A stretch of DNA of 64,000 nucleotides from Pseudoxanthomonas sp. X-1 (GTDB taxonomy: Bacteria > Pseudomonadota > Gammaproteobacteria > Xanthomonadales > Xanthomonadaceae), in NCBI RefSeq assembly GCF_020042665.1, contig NZ_CP083376.1:2454001-2518000 (forward strand), read 5' to 3'. Shown here in pieces: positions 48,338 to 56,990 of this stretch; position 1 is the first letter of the stretch, and each line of letters begins with the position of its first letter. The translations under genes were made by a program, and so were the position numbers. The notes beneath the pieces were generated by a model that searched no databases, was not told the DNA's origin, and saw only the letters and a program-made list of their open reading frames with translations.

Positions 48338-48685
48338 ATGTCCGACCTCGTCCCCCTGGCCGCCGCGCACTGCCTGCCGCGCAGCGGCAGCGAGCACCGC
48401 CTCAGCCAGGCGCGCATCGCCGAGCTGCTGCCGCAGCTGCCCGGCTGGGAACTGGCCGAACAGGGCAAGGCGCTAGTGCGCACCTTCCGCTTTCCCGACT
48501 ATTACCGCACGCTGGCCTTCGTCAACGCGCTGGCCTACGTCGCCCACGCCGAGGATCACCATCCGGACCTGGGCGTGCACTACGACCGCGTGGTGGTGCG
48601 TTTCTCCACCCACGATGTGGGCGGCCTGAGCGAGAACGACTTCATCTGCGCCGCCAAGGCGCAGGCACTGGAACTCGACGCATGA
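48338..48685 (+). CDS. phhB: Pterin-4a-carbinolamine dehydratase
   Basis: Recycles the pterin cofactor of phenylalanine hydroxylase. 115 aa from [13 protein letters not shown] at 48338. The family signature is intact in [19 protein letters not shown] followed by [13 protein letters not shown]. No phhA is nearby. The stop overlaps the next start (ATGA), so it is coupled to the lipoprotein gene. Confidence 0.93.
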   Translation: MSDLVPLAAAHCLPRSGSEHRLSQARIAELLPQLPGWELAEQGKALVRTFRFPDYYRTLAFVNALAYVAHAEDHHPDLGVHYDRVVVRFSTHDVGGLSENDFICAAKAQALELDA

Positions 48686-49119
48686 ACACCCACACCGTTT
48701 CCCGCCCGCTGCGCCTGCTGGCGCTGTCCTGTTTCGCGGTGCTGGCCGCTGCCTGCGGCGAACAGTCCGCCCCCGAGGCCGCCGCGCCGGCCGCCACCGA
48801 GCTGACCGCGCTGCAGACCCCCCCGCCGCAGTACCCGCTGGAGGCCGCGTGCAGTGGCCATGGCGGCGTTTCGACGCTGAAGGTCACCGTGGGCACGGCC
48901 GGCACGCCGACCGAGGTCGTGGTGGCCAAGGGCAGCGGCAATGCGGCGCTGGACGATGCGGCGGTGGCGGCGGTCAAGCAGTGGACCTTCAAGCCGGCCA
49001 CGCGCGGCGGGCAGCCGGTGGCGCAGACGCTCAACGTGCCGGTGAACTTCCCCGCCCCGCAGGTGCGCCCGGACGCCTGTTTCTCGCTGGACGAGAAGAA
49101 CAAGACTCCCGCGCAGTGA
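48682..49119 (+). CDS. TonB C-terminal-domain lipoprotein
   Basis: 145 aa. The signal peptide has lipobox AAAC (Cys25). The mature part is a TonB_C-like domain ([20 protein letters not shown], then [20 protein letters not shown]) in which the TonB motif of 'V...G...A...V..W.F.P' is clear. It has no membrane helix, so it is probably not an energy transducer; it more likely binds a periplasmic or outer-membrane partner. Role unknown. Confidence 0.82.
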   Translation: MNTHTVSRPLRLLALSCFAVLAAACGEQSAPEAAAPAATELTALQTPPPQYPLEAACSGHGGVSTLKVTVGTAGTPTEVVVAKGSGNAALDDAAVAAVKQWTFKPATRGGQPVAQTLNVPVNFPAPQVRPDACFSLDEKNKTPAQ

Positions 49120-49297
49120 GTGGCGAGCGCCCGGCATCGCGTTCCGGGTGAATCGGGGTTGGCGCAACGTCGGCGCGAAATGCGCCGGGACGCGCGAGCG
49201 GGTTCGGCGCATTCGTGACGCGGCCGGCGCGGAGCCATCGACGAGGCCCGTCATTCCCGTACTCGCGGGCACGACGACTGAAGCTTGTCGGCGGCGA

Positions 49298-50245
49298 TCA
49301 GCCGCCGCGGCCGCGCAGCGGCTCGACGCCGGTCATGTTGGCCCCGGCCAGGCGCATCAGTTCGATGAAGCGCTGCAGCTTGGCCGGCTGGTGCCGCGCC
49401 GGCGGATAGACCAGATGCACCGGCAACGGCGTGGCGCGCCAGTCCGGGGCCAGGTGCAGCAGGCGGCCGGCGGCGACGTCGTCGGCCACCAGCCAGGCCG
49501 AGGCGATGCAGGCACCCAGCCCCTCCAGCGCCGCCGCCCGCAGCGCGTGCAGGCTGTCGGTACTCAGCCGCGGGCGGATCGGGAAATGGCACTGCCGCCC
49601 GTCATGGCGATGGGTCAGGCTGATGTCGTCGCGGTAGAACAGGTTGATCGCCAGCCAGGGCAGCGCGCGCAGGGTCTCGATCGCGTCGGGTGCCTCCCGC
49701 CCTTCCAGCAACGCCGGCGCGCCGACGACGATGCGCGGCACCTCGGCGATCTGCACCGCCACCACCGAGGGGTCCATCACGGTGCCGACGTGGATGGCGC
49801 AGTCGATGTTGTCGGCGACGAAGTCCGGATCGCGCTCGTGCAGCAGCCAGTCGACCGAGACCTGGGGATAGCGGCGGAGATAGTCGGCCATCGGTGCCAT
49901 CAGCTGGCCTTGGCCGAAGGCATGCGGTACCACCACGCGCAGCAGGCCCTGCGGGGCCTGGCCGGCGCCGCGCAGGTCGTCTTCCAGCGCCTGCCAGTCC
50001 TGCAGCAGGTCGCGGGCCTTGGCGTAGCAGCGCGCGCCGTCCTCGGTCAGGGTCATGGCATGGGTCGAGCGGCGCAGCAGCTTGAGTCCGAGCAGGCGCT
50101 CGAGCGCCTGCAGCCGTCGGCTGACGGTGGGCTGGCTGGCGCCGAGCTGCGCGGCGGCGGCCGACAGGCTGCCGGCCTCGACGATGCGGACGAAGGTCTG
50201 CATCAGTTCGAGGCGGTCGGTTCCGGTGGACAGCGGCTCTTGCAT
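49298..50245 (-). CDS. LysR-family transcriptional regulator
   Basis: 315 aa from MQEPLSTGTDRLELMQTFVR at 50245. The N-terminal winged HTH includes AGSLSAAAAQLGASQPTVSR, and the rest is a LysR substrate-binding domain. Divergently transcribed from an MFS transporter with a 98-bp shared gap, the usual arrangement of a LysR regulator and its target. The ligand is unknown. An N-terminal extension to 50323 is rejected as it has no HTH-like start. Confidence 0.9.
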   Translation of the reverse strand: MQEPLSTGTDRLELMQTFVRIVEAGSLSAAAAQLGASQPTVSRRLQALERLLGLKLLRRSTHAMTLTEDGARCYAKARDLLQDWQALEDDLRGAGQAPQGLLRVVVPHAFGQGQLMAPMADYLRRYPQVSVDWLLHERDPDFVADNIDCAIHVGTVMDPSVVAVQIAEVPRIVVGAPALLEGREAPDAIETLRALPWLAINLFYRDDISLTHRHDGRQCHFPIRPRLSTDSLHALRAAALEGLGACIASAWLVADDVAAGRLLHLAPDWRATPLPVHLVYPPARHQPAKLQRFIELMRLAGANMTGVEPLRGRGG

Positions 50246-50258
50246 ACGCCAGGCGCAT
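50244..50258. promoter_or_regulatory. Possible LysR T-N11-A site
   Basis: ATACGCCAGGCGCAT, a near-perfect dyad with T-N11-A spacing, overlaps the lysR-type start codon. Binding here could repress the regulator. Weak evidence. Confidence 0.35.
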
Positions 50259-50343
50259 AGGCATTGTGTCGGCGCGCAGGCTACCACGCGCGCGCAGCGG
50301 CCCGGAGAATACGCGCACCCCACCTTGCCAGGCGCGTGACGCC

Positions 50344-51600
50344 ATGACTCCCATTCAGTATCCGCATGAAGCCCCCGGCCACACCGGCCTGCCGCGCCGG
50401 CTGGTCCTGCTGCTGGCCATCGGCGCCGGCATGAGCGTGGCCTCGCTCTACTACAGCCAGCCCATGCTCGGCGTGCTGGCCGGCGATCTGCACGCCAGCG
50501 CGCAGGCCGCCGGGCTGGTCCCCACGCTCAACCAGCTCGGCTATGCCCTGGGCATCCTGCTGTGCGCGCCGCTGGGCGATCGTTACGACCGCCGCCGGGT
50601 GATCCTGGCCAAGTGCGGGCTGCTGGCGCTGGCGCTGGCCGTCGGCGGCCTGGCGCCGGGCATGGTCACCCTGCTCTGCGCGAGCCTGGCGATCGGCCTG
50701 ACGGCCACGGTGGCGCAGGATTTCGTGCCCGCCGCCGCGACGCTGGCGCGGATCGAACACCGCGGCCGCATCGTCGGCACGGTCATGACCGGCCTGCTGC
50801 TGGGCATCCTGCTTTCGCGCGTGGGCAGCGGCCTGATCGCCGGAGTCTGGGGCTGGCGCGCGGTCTACCTCATCGCCGCCCTGGGCATGGTCCTGGTCGG
50901 GCTGGCCTCGGCGCGCTGGGTGCCGCGCTTCGAGCCGACCACCACGGTGGGCTATGGCGCGCTGCTGGCCAGCCTGGCGGCGCTGTGGCGCTCACACCCG
51001 GCGCTGCGCCGCGCCACCTGGGCGCAGGCGATGCTGGCGGTCGGCTTCAGCGCGTTCTGGTCGACGCTGGTGGTGATGCTGCAGGGTGCGCCCTTCCACC
51101 TGGGCAGCGCGGCGGCCGGCGCGTTCGGCCTGGCCGGCGCGGCCGGCGCGCTGATGGCGCCCATCGCCGGCCGCATCGCCGACCGCCGCGGCCCGGGCCT
51201 GGTGACCCGCCTCGGCGCCGGGCTGGCGGCGGCCTCCTTCGCGCTGATGCTGGCCGCGCCGCTGCTGCCGATGCACGGCCAACTGGCCATGCTGGTGGTC
51301 GGCACGATCGGCTTCGACCTGGGCGTGCAGGCGACGCTGGTCTCCCACCAGACCATCGTCTACGGCATCGATCCCGGGGCGCGCAGCCGGCTCAACGCGG
51401 TGCTCTTCACCGGCATGTTCATCGGCATGGCCAGCGGCGCGGCGCTGGGCAGCGTGCTGCTGCAGCACCTGGGCTGGCCCGGCGTGCTCGGCCTGGCGGT
51501 ACTGACCTCGCTGCTGGCACTGGCGATCCGGCTCGGCGCGCACCGCGACGTGCGTTGCGCGCGTGTCAACGCCACGCCGGAACTTCACCACGAGGCCTGA
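50344..51600 (+). CDS. MFS transporter (drug/aromatic efflux type)
   Basis: 418 aa with about 12 membrane spans. The MFS motif A loop is PLGDRYDRRRVILAKCG, and a second half copy is AGRIADRRGPGLVTR. The DHA-type subfamily normally exports drugs or arabinose-like sugars; the substrate is unknown. Paired with the divergent LysR gene, which probably controls it. ATG at 50344 used. Confidence 0.9.
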   Translation: MTPIQYPHEAPGHTGLPRRLVLLLAIGAGMSVASLYYSQPMLGVLAGDLHASAQAAGLVPTLNQLGYALGILLCAPLGDRYDRRRVILAKCGLLALALAVGGLAPGMVTLLCASLAIGLTATVAQDFVPAAATLARIEHRGRIVGTVMTGLLLGILLSRVGSGLIAGVWGWRAVYLIAALGMVLVGLASARWVPRFEPTTTVGYGALLASLAALWRSHPALRRATWAQAMLAVGFSAFWSTLVVMLQGAPFHLGSAAAGAFGLAGAAGALMAPIAGRIADRRGPGLVTRLGAGLAAASFALMLAAPLLPMHGQLAMLVVGTIGFDLGVQATLVSHQTIVYGIDPGARSRLNAVLFTGMFIGMASGAALGSVLLQHLGWPGVLGLAVLTSLLALAIRLGAHRDVRCARVNATPELHHEA

Positions 51601-51645
51601 GCAGCACGCGCGGCAGTCTGGGGGCTCACCCTTCCGGAGACCGCC

Positions 51646-52137
51646 ATGTCCACCTCACCGCAAGAACTCGAAGCCGCCTTCTGGAAAGCCCTCAAGTCCG
51701 ACCGCACCGTGATGCTGGGCCTGGAAGGCATCGAGGACGGCCACACCCGGCCGATGACCGCGATGATCGAGGGCGACGAAGGCGGCCCGGTCTGGTTCTT
51801 CACCTCCACCGACAATGCGATGGTGCAGCAGGTGGGCGCGGGCCATCGCGCGATCGCCGCCTTCGCCGCCAAGGATCACGACCTGTTCGCCAGCGTGCGC
51901 GGCACGCTGGCGCTGGACACCGACCGGGCCGTGGTCGAACGCCTGTGGAATCCCTTCATCGCCGCCTGGTACGAAGGCGGCAAGGACGATCCCAAGCTGG
52001 CGCTGCTGCGGCTGGATCCGGACCAGGCCGAGATCTGGAAGAACGGCTCCAGCCTGCTGGCCGGGCTGAAGCTGCTGCTGGGGCGCGACCCCAAGCGCGA
52101 TTACGCCGACAAGGTCGCCAAGGTCAATCTGGCCTGA
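51646..52137 (+). CDS. Pyridoxamine-phosphate-oxidase-fold general stress protein
   Basis: 163 aa. It matches the split-barrel FMN-binding 'general stress protein 26' family (PTMTAMIEGDEGG-like region at 36-47, VWFFTSTDNAMVQQV, FASVRGTLALD, RLWNPFIAAWYEGG). Xanthomonas homologs bind FMN/FAD but lack pyridoxamine oxidase activity. A soluble flavin-binding role in stress is inferred. It begins 45 bp after the MFS gene. Confidence 0.87.
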   Translation: MSTSPQELEAAFWKALKSDRTVMLGLEGIEDGHTRPMTAMIEGDEGGPVWFFTSTDNAMVQQVGAGHRAIAAFAAKDHDLFASVRGTLALDTDRAVVERLWNPFIAAWYEGGKDDPKLALLRLDPDQAEIWKNGSSLLAGLKLLLGRDPKRDYADKVAKVNLA

Positions 52138-52200
52138 CGACACGGACGCGCCGGATGGTGCGTCGCGTCGTGACCGCTCCGCGGGCCGGGCGGATAGTCG

Positions 52201-52233
52201 GGCGAAGCAGGACCACGACGGTCCTGCTTCGCC
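52201..52233. other. Perfect 14-bp hairpin
   Basis: GGCGAAGCAGGACC-ACGAC-GGTCCTGCTTCGCC. No T-run follows. It lies 23 bp before the start codon of a tiny membrane protein gene, so the stem would sit at the edge of the ribosome-binding site. Confidence 0.65.
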
Positions 52234-52256
52234 AGCCGCCCGCCCCGGAGATCCGC

Positions 52257-52466
52257 ATGAAAGCCGTGATCGCTCTGCTCGCCGCCGTCGTCCTGCTCGC
52301 CATTGGCATCCCGCTCTCGCGCGCCATCAGCAATGGCGAGGAGCACACCATCACCCGCACCCTGGACCCGGACGCGCCACGCGCCGCGCCCAAGGCCGCC
52401 AAGGCCCCGCCGGCCCAGGTCGCACGCGCCGCCAGCGCCCCGCAGCCGGCGGCCGCGCCGCGCTAG
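52257..52466 (+). CDS. Small single-span protein, unknown function
   Basis: 69 aa from the ATG at 52257 (KAVIALLAAVVLLAIGIPLS is the hydrophobic N-terminus). A polar stretch (NGEEHTITRTLDPD) and an Ala/Pro-rich tail follow. GGAGATCC precedes the ATG as a plausible ribosome-binding site. A terminator lies 95 bp downstream. It could be an exported or anchored small protein. I do not recognise a family, and it is hidden inside a longer unrelated open frame. Confidence 0.65.
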   Translation: MKAVIALLAAVVLLAIGIPLSRAISNGEEHTITRTLDPDAPRAAPKAAKAPPAQVARAASAPQPAAAPR

Positions 52467-52560
52467 CCACGCCCGCCCTGTCGCAACGCGCAGCCAGGGG
52501 CGCCAGCCGCCGCGCATGCGCGTATCGCGCGCGACTGGGTAAACTGTGGCAATGCAACAT

Positions 52561-52591
52561 CGCCGCCCGCCTCAGGGCGGCGTCTTTTTTT
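52561..52591 (+). terminator. Intrinsic terminator
   Basis: CGCCGCCC-GCCTCA-GGGCGGCG followed by TCTTTTTTT. It closes the transcript before leucine dehydrogenase. Confidence 0.9.
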
Positions 52592-52669
52592 GCTTACAAA
52601 TCAAATGTCTAGGATACGTTTCGCAAGGATCGGTCGAGGTCTGACCTGCGCGGATTGGAGCCCTTCCCC

Positions 52670-53770
52670 ATGATTTTCGAAACCCTCGACACCTCCGGCC
52701 ACGAACAGGTCGTGTTCTGCCACAACCCCGATGTCGGGCTGAAGGCGATCATCGCGATCCACAGCACGGTGCTGGGTCCGGCGCTGGGTGGCGTGCGCAT
52801 GCGCCCCTACCCCGACACCGAGACCGCGCTCACCGACGCGCTGCGCCTGAGCCGGACGATGACCTACAAGAACGCCCTGGCCGGCCTGAACGTCGGCGGC
52901 GGCAAGGCGGTGATCATCGGCGACCCGAGCCAGGACAAGACCGAGGCGCTGTTCCGGATGTTCGGCCGCTATGTCGATTCGCTGGGCGGCCGCTACATCA
53001 CCGCCGAGGACGTGGGCACCGACGTCAACGACATGGAGCATGTCTACCGCGAGACCGAGTACGTGGTGGGCGTGCACCAGGTGCACCGCGGTTCGGGCGA
53101 CCCGGCGCCGTTCACCGCGTACGGCGCGCTGCAGGGGTTGATGGCCGCGCTCAACCGCCGCTTCGGCAACGAGGAGATCGGCAAGTACAGCTATGCCGTG
53201 CAAGGCCTGGGGCATATCGGCATGGAGTTCGTGAAGCTGCTCAAGGAGCGCGGCGCCAAGCTGTTCGTCACCGACCTCAACCCGGCGCTGGTCGAGCGTG
53301 CGGTGGAGGAATACGGCGCCGAGGCCGTGGCGCCCAACGAGATCTACGACATTCCCGCCGACGTGTTCTCGCCGTGCGCGCTGGAGGGGTCGATCAACCA
53401 GGAGACCCTGCCGCGCCTGCGCGCGAAGATCATCTGCGGCACGGCCAACAACCAGATGTCGCACGTGGTCGGCGAGGAGGCCATGCGCCGCGGGATCCTG
53501 TACGCCCCCGACTATGCGGTCAACGCCGGCGGGGTGATGAACGTTTCGCTGGAGATCGATGGCTACAACCGCGAGCGCGCCATGCGCCTGATGCGCAACA
53601 TCTACCACAACGTCGGGCGCGTCTTCGACCTGGCCGAGAAGGAACGGATCGCGCCGCAGTACGCCGCCGACCGCATCGCCGAGGCGCGCATCGCCTCGAT
53701 CGGCAAGCTCAAGCTGCCGCTGGGCCGCACCGCGCCACGCTACATGGGCCAGCTGCGCGGCGATCACTGA
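52670..53770 (+). CDS. Leucine (branched-chain amino acid) dehydrogenase
   Basis: NAD-dependent oxidative deamination of leucine, valine and isoleucine. 366 aa from MIFETLDTSGHEQ at 52670. Substrate-domain lysines are Lys67 (TYKNALAGL) and Lys79 (NVGGGKAVIIGDP). The NAD fold is GLGHIGMEFVKLL. The shape is that of the Glu/Leu/Phe/Val dehydrogenase family at the LeuDH length. A terminator on each side shows a single-gene unit. Confidence 0.93.
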   Translation: MIFETLDTSGHEQVVFCHNPDVGLKAIIAIHSTVLGPALGGVRMRPYPDTETALTDALRLSRTMTYKNALAGLNVGGGKAVIIGDPSQDKTEALFRMFGRYVDSLGGRYITAEDVGTDVNDMEHVYRETEYVVGVHQVHRGSGDPAPFTAYGALQGLMAALNRRFGNEEIGKYSYAVQGLGHIGMEFVKLLKERGAKLFVTDLNPALVERAVEEYGAEAVAPNEIYDIPADVFSPCALEGSINQETLPRLRAKIICGTANNQMSHVVGEEAMRRGILYAPDYAVNAGGVMNVSLEIDGYNRERAMRLMRNIYHNVGRVFDLAEKERIAPQYAADRIAEARIASIGKLKLPLGRTAPRYMGQLRGDH

Positions 53771-53793
53771 GCCGCGCACTTGGGCGGAATGAG

Positions 53794-53825
53794 AACGGGC
53801 GCCTGAAGGCGCCCGTTTCGTTTTT
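53794..53825 (+). terminator. Intrinsic terminator after leucine dehydrogenase
   Basis: AACGGGCGCCT (53794-53804), loop GA, AGGCGCCCGTT (53807-53817), then TCGTTTTT. Twenty-four bp past the stop. Confidence 0.9.
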
Positions 53826-53915
53826 GCGCGACGCTTGAATGGACCAATGGCCCGTCGTTCCCGCTGCATGTCTGACCATCCAGCGCCTTTGGGCTTCCTC
53901 CAGGAAAACCGCCGG

Positions 53916-53935
53916 GTTCCCGCGTTCGCGGGAAC
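53916..53935. repeat. REP palindrome
   Basis: GTTCCCGC-GTTC-GCGGGAAC, flanked by GAC. A lone half site GTTCCCGC lies at 53857-53864 in the same gap. Same family as 9505-9524. Confidence 0.75.
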
Positions 53936-53983
53936 GACAGTAGCGACCAGTCATCGGCTACGGGAGAGACTGATCGGCGAGGC

Positions 53984-56791
53984 CTAGAAACCGACGCTGT
54001 AGCGCATCGAACCCACCGCCTCGCTCCCGCGCGCGCCGAAGCGCTGGTCCAGGCCGAAGGACAGGCGCTGGTTGGCGCGCAGCGCGGCCTCCAGCGAGAA
54101 GCCGGCCCACCCGCCCGAAGCCGCCGCATCCCCGCCCGGGATCGCGCCCCATGCATCGATGCCGACGAAGCGCGCCTGGCGCGAGAAGCCGCTGGCCGAG
54201 AGCACCGACTGCCATTCCAGGTGGCCCGAGAACGACAGGTCCATCCCCGCCAGCGGCAGCGCCCGGTCGAAGCGCAGGCCGGCGATGGCCTGGGTGCGGC
54301 TGGCGTGGCTGGCCGCCGCGGCCAGGCCGAAGCCGGCCGCGCCCTGCTCGCTGAAGGCATCGCGCGACAGGCTGGCGTAGTCCGCGCCCAGGTACGGCGT
54401 CCACGTCCCCAGGCCGGTGCGCAGCGGCACGCCGGCCTCCACGCCGGCGAAGCGCATCGCACCGTCGTAGCGCGCGTCCACGCCGTAGGCCGCGTCGCCC
54501 AGATAGACCGCGCGGCGCAGGTCGCGGCGGAACTGGCCCACGCCGAACTGCGCCAGCGCGTAGCCGGCCTGTCCGCGATGGGACAGGTAGGCCTGCAGAT
54601 GGGTCTGGCGGTCCTGGCCGGCATCGCCGAGCGCGTCGCGCACGCTGCTGGTGTCCATCTGGCCCACGGCCAGGCCCGAGGTCCAGCCCGGCGCCAGGGT
54701 CACGTCCTGGCCGGCGATCCAGCCCGACAGATTCAATCCGGCGGTCGCGCCCAGGCCGGAGGCCTGGCGACCGTCGAACGCCTGGTACCAGCCGTCCGCC
54801 GCCGCGCCGCCTTCGGCCACGTGCGCGGCCAGCGCGCGCCGCCGCAGGTCGAGCAGATCCAGCGTGACGCCGTCGGCCGCCGCATGCGCCCGCCCGGACA
54901 GGCTCTCGAGCGAACGCGCGGCCGCCGCACCCGATGAGATGCGCAGGAAATCCCCGGCCAGCGACGCCATCGCCCCGCCCTGGGCCTGCGGCTGCGCGTC
55001 GAGCTGGGTCAGCGCCGCATCCACCCGCTGGGCCGAGCCGACCGACGCGGCGCTCATGCCCATCGCGCTGGCGGTGGCGGTGATGTCCAGCCGGGTGATG
55101 TCCAGCCACGCCTGGGTGTCGCTGAAGCCCAGCGACGCCGTCAGGAACACGTTCGAGACCGAGGTCAGCCCGGAGAAGGTCCCGTTGATCGCGCGCGCAT
55201 CGACCACCGTCTCGCGCGCGCTGCGCACGTAGCCGCTGGCCATGCCCGTCACCTTGACCATGCCGCCGAGGTTGGCCGTGCCATCGACCCGCAGCGTGGT
55301 GCCGATCTGGAACTCGAGCGTGGCGCCGGCGGACTGGGTGAAATCGCCTTCGATCAGCCGCGCGCCCGCCGCGCCGGTGAAGGCGAGCGTGCCATCGTTG
55401 CGCAGCGCGCCACCCACCCCGCCGCCGGTGCCCAGGCGCGCGCCCGCGGCCACGCTGGCGCTGCCGGGGATCCCGCCGCTGGACAGCAGCGTGCCCTGGT
55501 TGACCCGGGTCGCGCCCAGATAGCTGTTCTGCCCGCTCAGGTTGAGCGTGCCGCCGCCGGCCTTGGTGATGCCGCCGTTGCCGCTGATCGCGTTGGACCA
55601 GGTCGAGGTGCCATCGAAGGACGCCGTCACATCGCCCCAGTCCAGCTTCGCCGGCCCGTTGACCGCCTTGCCCACGTCCAGCAGGCCATAGCCGAACACC
55701 GGGTCGACGCCGGTCGCGCCCAGGTCGGTAGCCGTGCCCAGCAGCGTCTGCCGGACCAGGTCGTTGGAGAAGTACGGGAAGGCCTGCCACACCAGCGCCG
55801 CCGCGCCGGCGACCTGCGGCGTGGACAGCGAGGTGCCGGTCCAGTTCCAGTAGCTCGGCGCGGTCGGGCTGTCGTTGGTGCCGGTGGTGACCACCTTGCC
55901 CGGTGCGACCAGGCAGTAGCGCATCGCCACCCCGCAGGCGTTGGAGTAGGAGGCCAGCTGGGTCGGGCTGTCGGTGTCCAGTGCCGCCACCGCCAGCCAG
56001 CCCGCCTCCAGGTCGGCCGCGGGCAGCGTGTTGTTCGGACCGGCCTTGCTGGGCATGGCCGCGGTGTCGGTCGGCTGCGCCTTGCCATCGTTGCCGGTGG
56101 CGAACACCACGATGCCGCCGTTCTGCAGGACGAAGGGCCGGTACTCGGCGGCGATGGGTGCGGTGGCGTTCGGGTCGGTCCAGTAGACGCCCCCCCAGGA
56201 GTTGTTCATCACCTTGACCCCGCGCGCGATCAGGTCCTGGTGGACCTGCGCCAGGCCGAGCGCGCCGCTGGTGGAATTGCCGTTGCCCGACCCGTCGTCG
56301 GTCGGCTCCTTGTCCGAGATGATGCGCGCCGAGACGATGCTCGCCCCCGGCGCGATGCCGCCCGGCCAGGCGCCGAACGGTCTGCCGGCGGCGATCTGCG
56401 CCACCGCCGTGCCGTGGCCGACCACGTCGTCCTTGCTCAGGTCGTTGGACGAGGCGCTGACATAGGTCAGGTTGGCGGTGACCCGTGGCGACAGCGCCGG
56501 GTGGCTGCGGTTGACGCCGGTGTCCACGATGCCGATCACCACCCCGGCGCCGGTGAAGCCGGCGGCGTGCGCGGCATCGGCGTGGGTCAGGCTCAGATGC
56601 TGGGAGAAGGCCGGATCAGGCGTGCTCACCACCGGGGTGGTCGTGGTGGGCGGCGGGGTGACCGGGGGCGGCGTCGATTTGACGTTGCCGCCGCCCTTGC
56701 CTCCGCAGGCGGTCATGACCGCGCACGCCAACACGTTCATCACCAGCATCCGGCCCGACGGCCTGCCCGGCATCGCCCGATATCCCTGCAT
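53984..56791 (-). CDS. Autotransporter subtilisin-like serine protease, NalP/SphB1-like, probable lipoprotein
   Basis: 935 aa from MQGYRAMPGRPSGRM at 56791, with GGGGA just upstream. The signal peptide ends in MTAC followed by GGKGGG (Cys29), a likely though imperfect lipobox. The S8 catalytic domain has Asp90 (GIVDTGVNRSHP), His126 (GHGTAVAQIAAG) and Ser321 (GTSLSTPQVAGAAAL). Next come autotransporter repeats (TLNLSGQNSYLGATRVNQGT) and a C-terminal beta-barrel of about 270 residues ending in ...MRYSVGF, an outer-membrane sorting Phe. Meningococcal NalP is organised the same way: a lipidated S8 passenger that cleaves other surface proteins. That role is inferred. A longer start at 56836 is possible but less like a signal peptide. 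Confidence 0.9.
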   Translation of the reverse strand: MQGYRAMPGRPSGRMLVMNVLACAVMTACGGKGGGNVKSTPPPVTPPPTTTTPVVSTPDPAFSQHLSLTHADAAHAAGFTGAGVVIGIVDTGVNRSHPALSPRVTANLTYVSASSNDLSKDDVVGHGTAVAQIAAGRPFGAWPGGIAPGASIVSARIISDKEPTDDGSGNGNSTSGALGLAQVHQDLIARGVKVMNNSWGGVYWTDPNATAPIAAEYRPFVLQNGGIVVFATGNDGKAQPTDTAAMPSKAGPNNTLPAADLEAGWLAVAALDTDSPTQLASYSNACGVAMRYCLVAPGKVVTTGTNDSPTAPSYWNWTGTSLSTPQVAGAAALVWQAFPYFSNDLVRQTLLGTATDLGATGVDPVFGYGLLDVGKAVNGPAKLDWGDVTASFDGTSTWSNAISGNGGITKAGGGTLNLSGQNSYLGATRVNQGTLLSSGGIPGSASVAAGARLGTGGGVGGALRNDGTLAFTGAAGARLIEGDFTQSAGATLEFQIGTTLRVDGTANLGGMVKVTGMASGYVRSARETVVDARAINGTFSGLTSVSNVFLTASLGFSDTQAWLDITRLDITATASAMGMSAASVGSAQRVDAALTQLDAQPQAQGGAMASLAGDFLRISSGAAAARSLESLSGRAHAAADGVTLDLLDLRRRALAAHVAEGGAAADGWYQAFDGRQASGLGATAGLNLSGWIAGQDVTLAPGWTSGLAVGQMDTSSVRDALGDAGQDRQTHLQAYLSHRGQAGYALAQFGVGQFRRDLRRAVYLGDAAYGVDARYDGAMRFAGVEAGVPLRTGLGTWTPYLGADYASLSRDAFSEQGAAGFGLAAAASHASRTQAIAGLRFDRALPLAGMDLSFSGHLEWQSVLSASGFSRQARFVGIDAWGAIPGGDAAASGGWAGFSLEAALRANQRLSFGLDQRFGARGSEAVGSMRYSVGF

Positions 56792-56990
56792 GTCCCCGCT
56801 CCCCGGATGGCGCACCCCTGCGCCTGTCGGTCGCAATCTAGCGCAACCGCGGGCGTCCCGGTGGCTTCAGCGCGCGGTTCCGGGCACGGGCCGGCTCGCC
56901 CGGCGGCAAGCGGCCGATGGTCGAGTTGTGGCGGTTCCGGCGGCGGCGGGATAATGGGGCACTCTTTCGTCTCGTCAGGACAGGCTCTCC

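Noticed and set aside
46276..49119. Plus-strand frame rich in Gly/Ala/Cys leading into the TonB-like lipoprotein
   Set aside because: Mostly antisense to the Pro-rich membrane gene; only the last part (48682-49119) is real.
49251..49275. Degenerate REP palindrome between the TonB-like and LysR genes
   Set aside because: The arms are too imperfect to list as a feature; mentioned only as a weak family relative.
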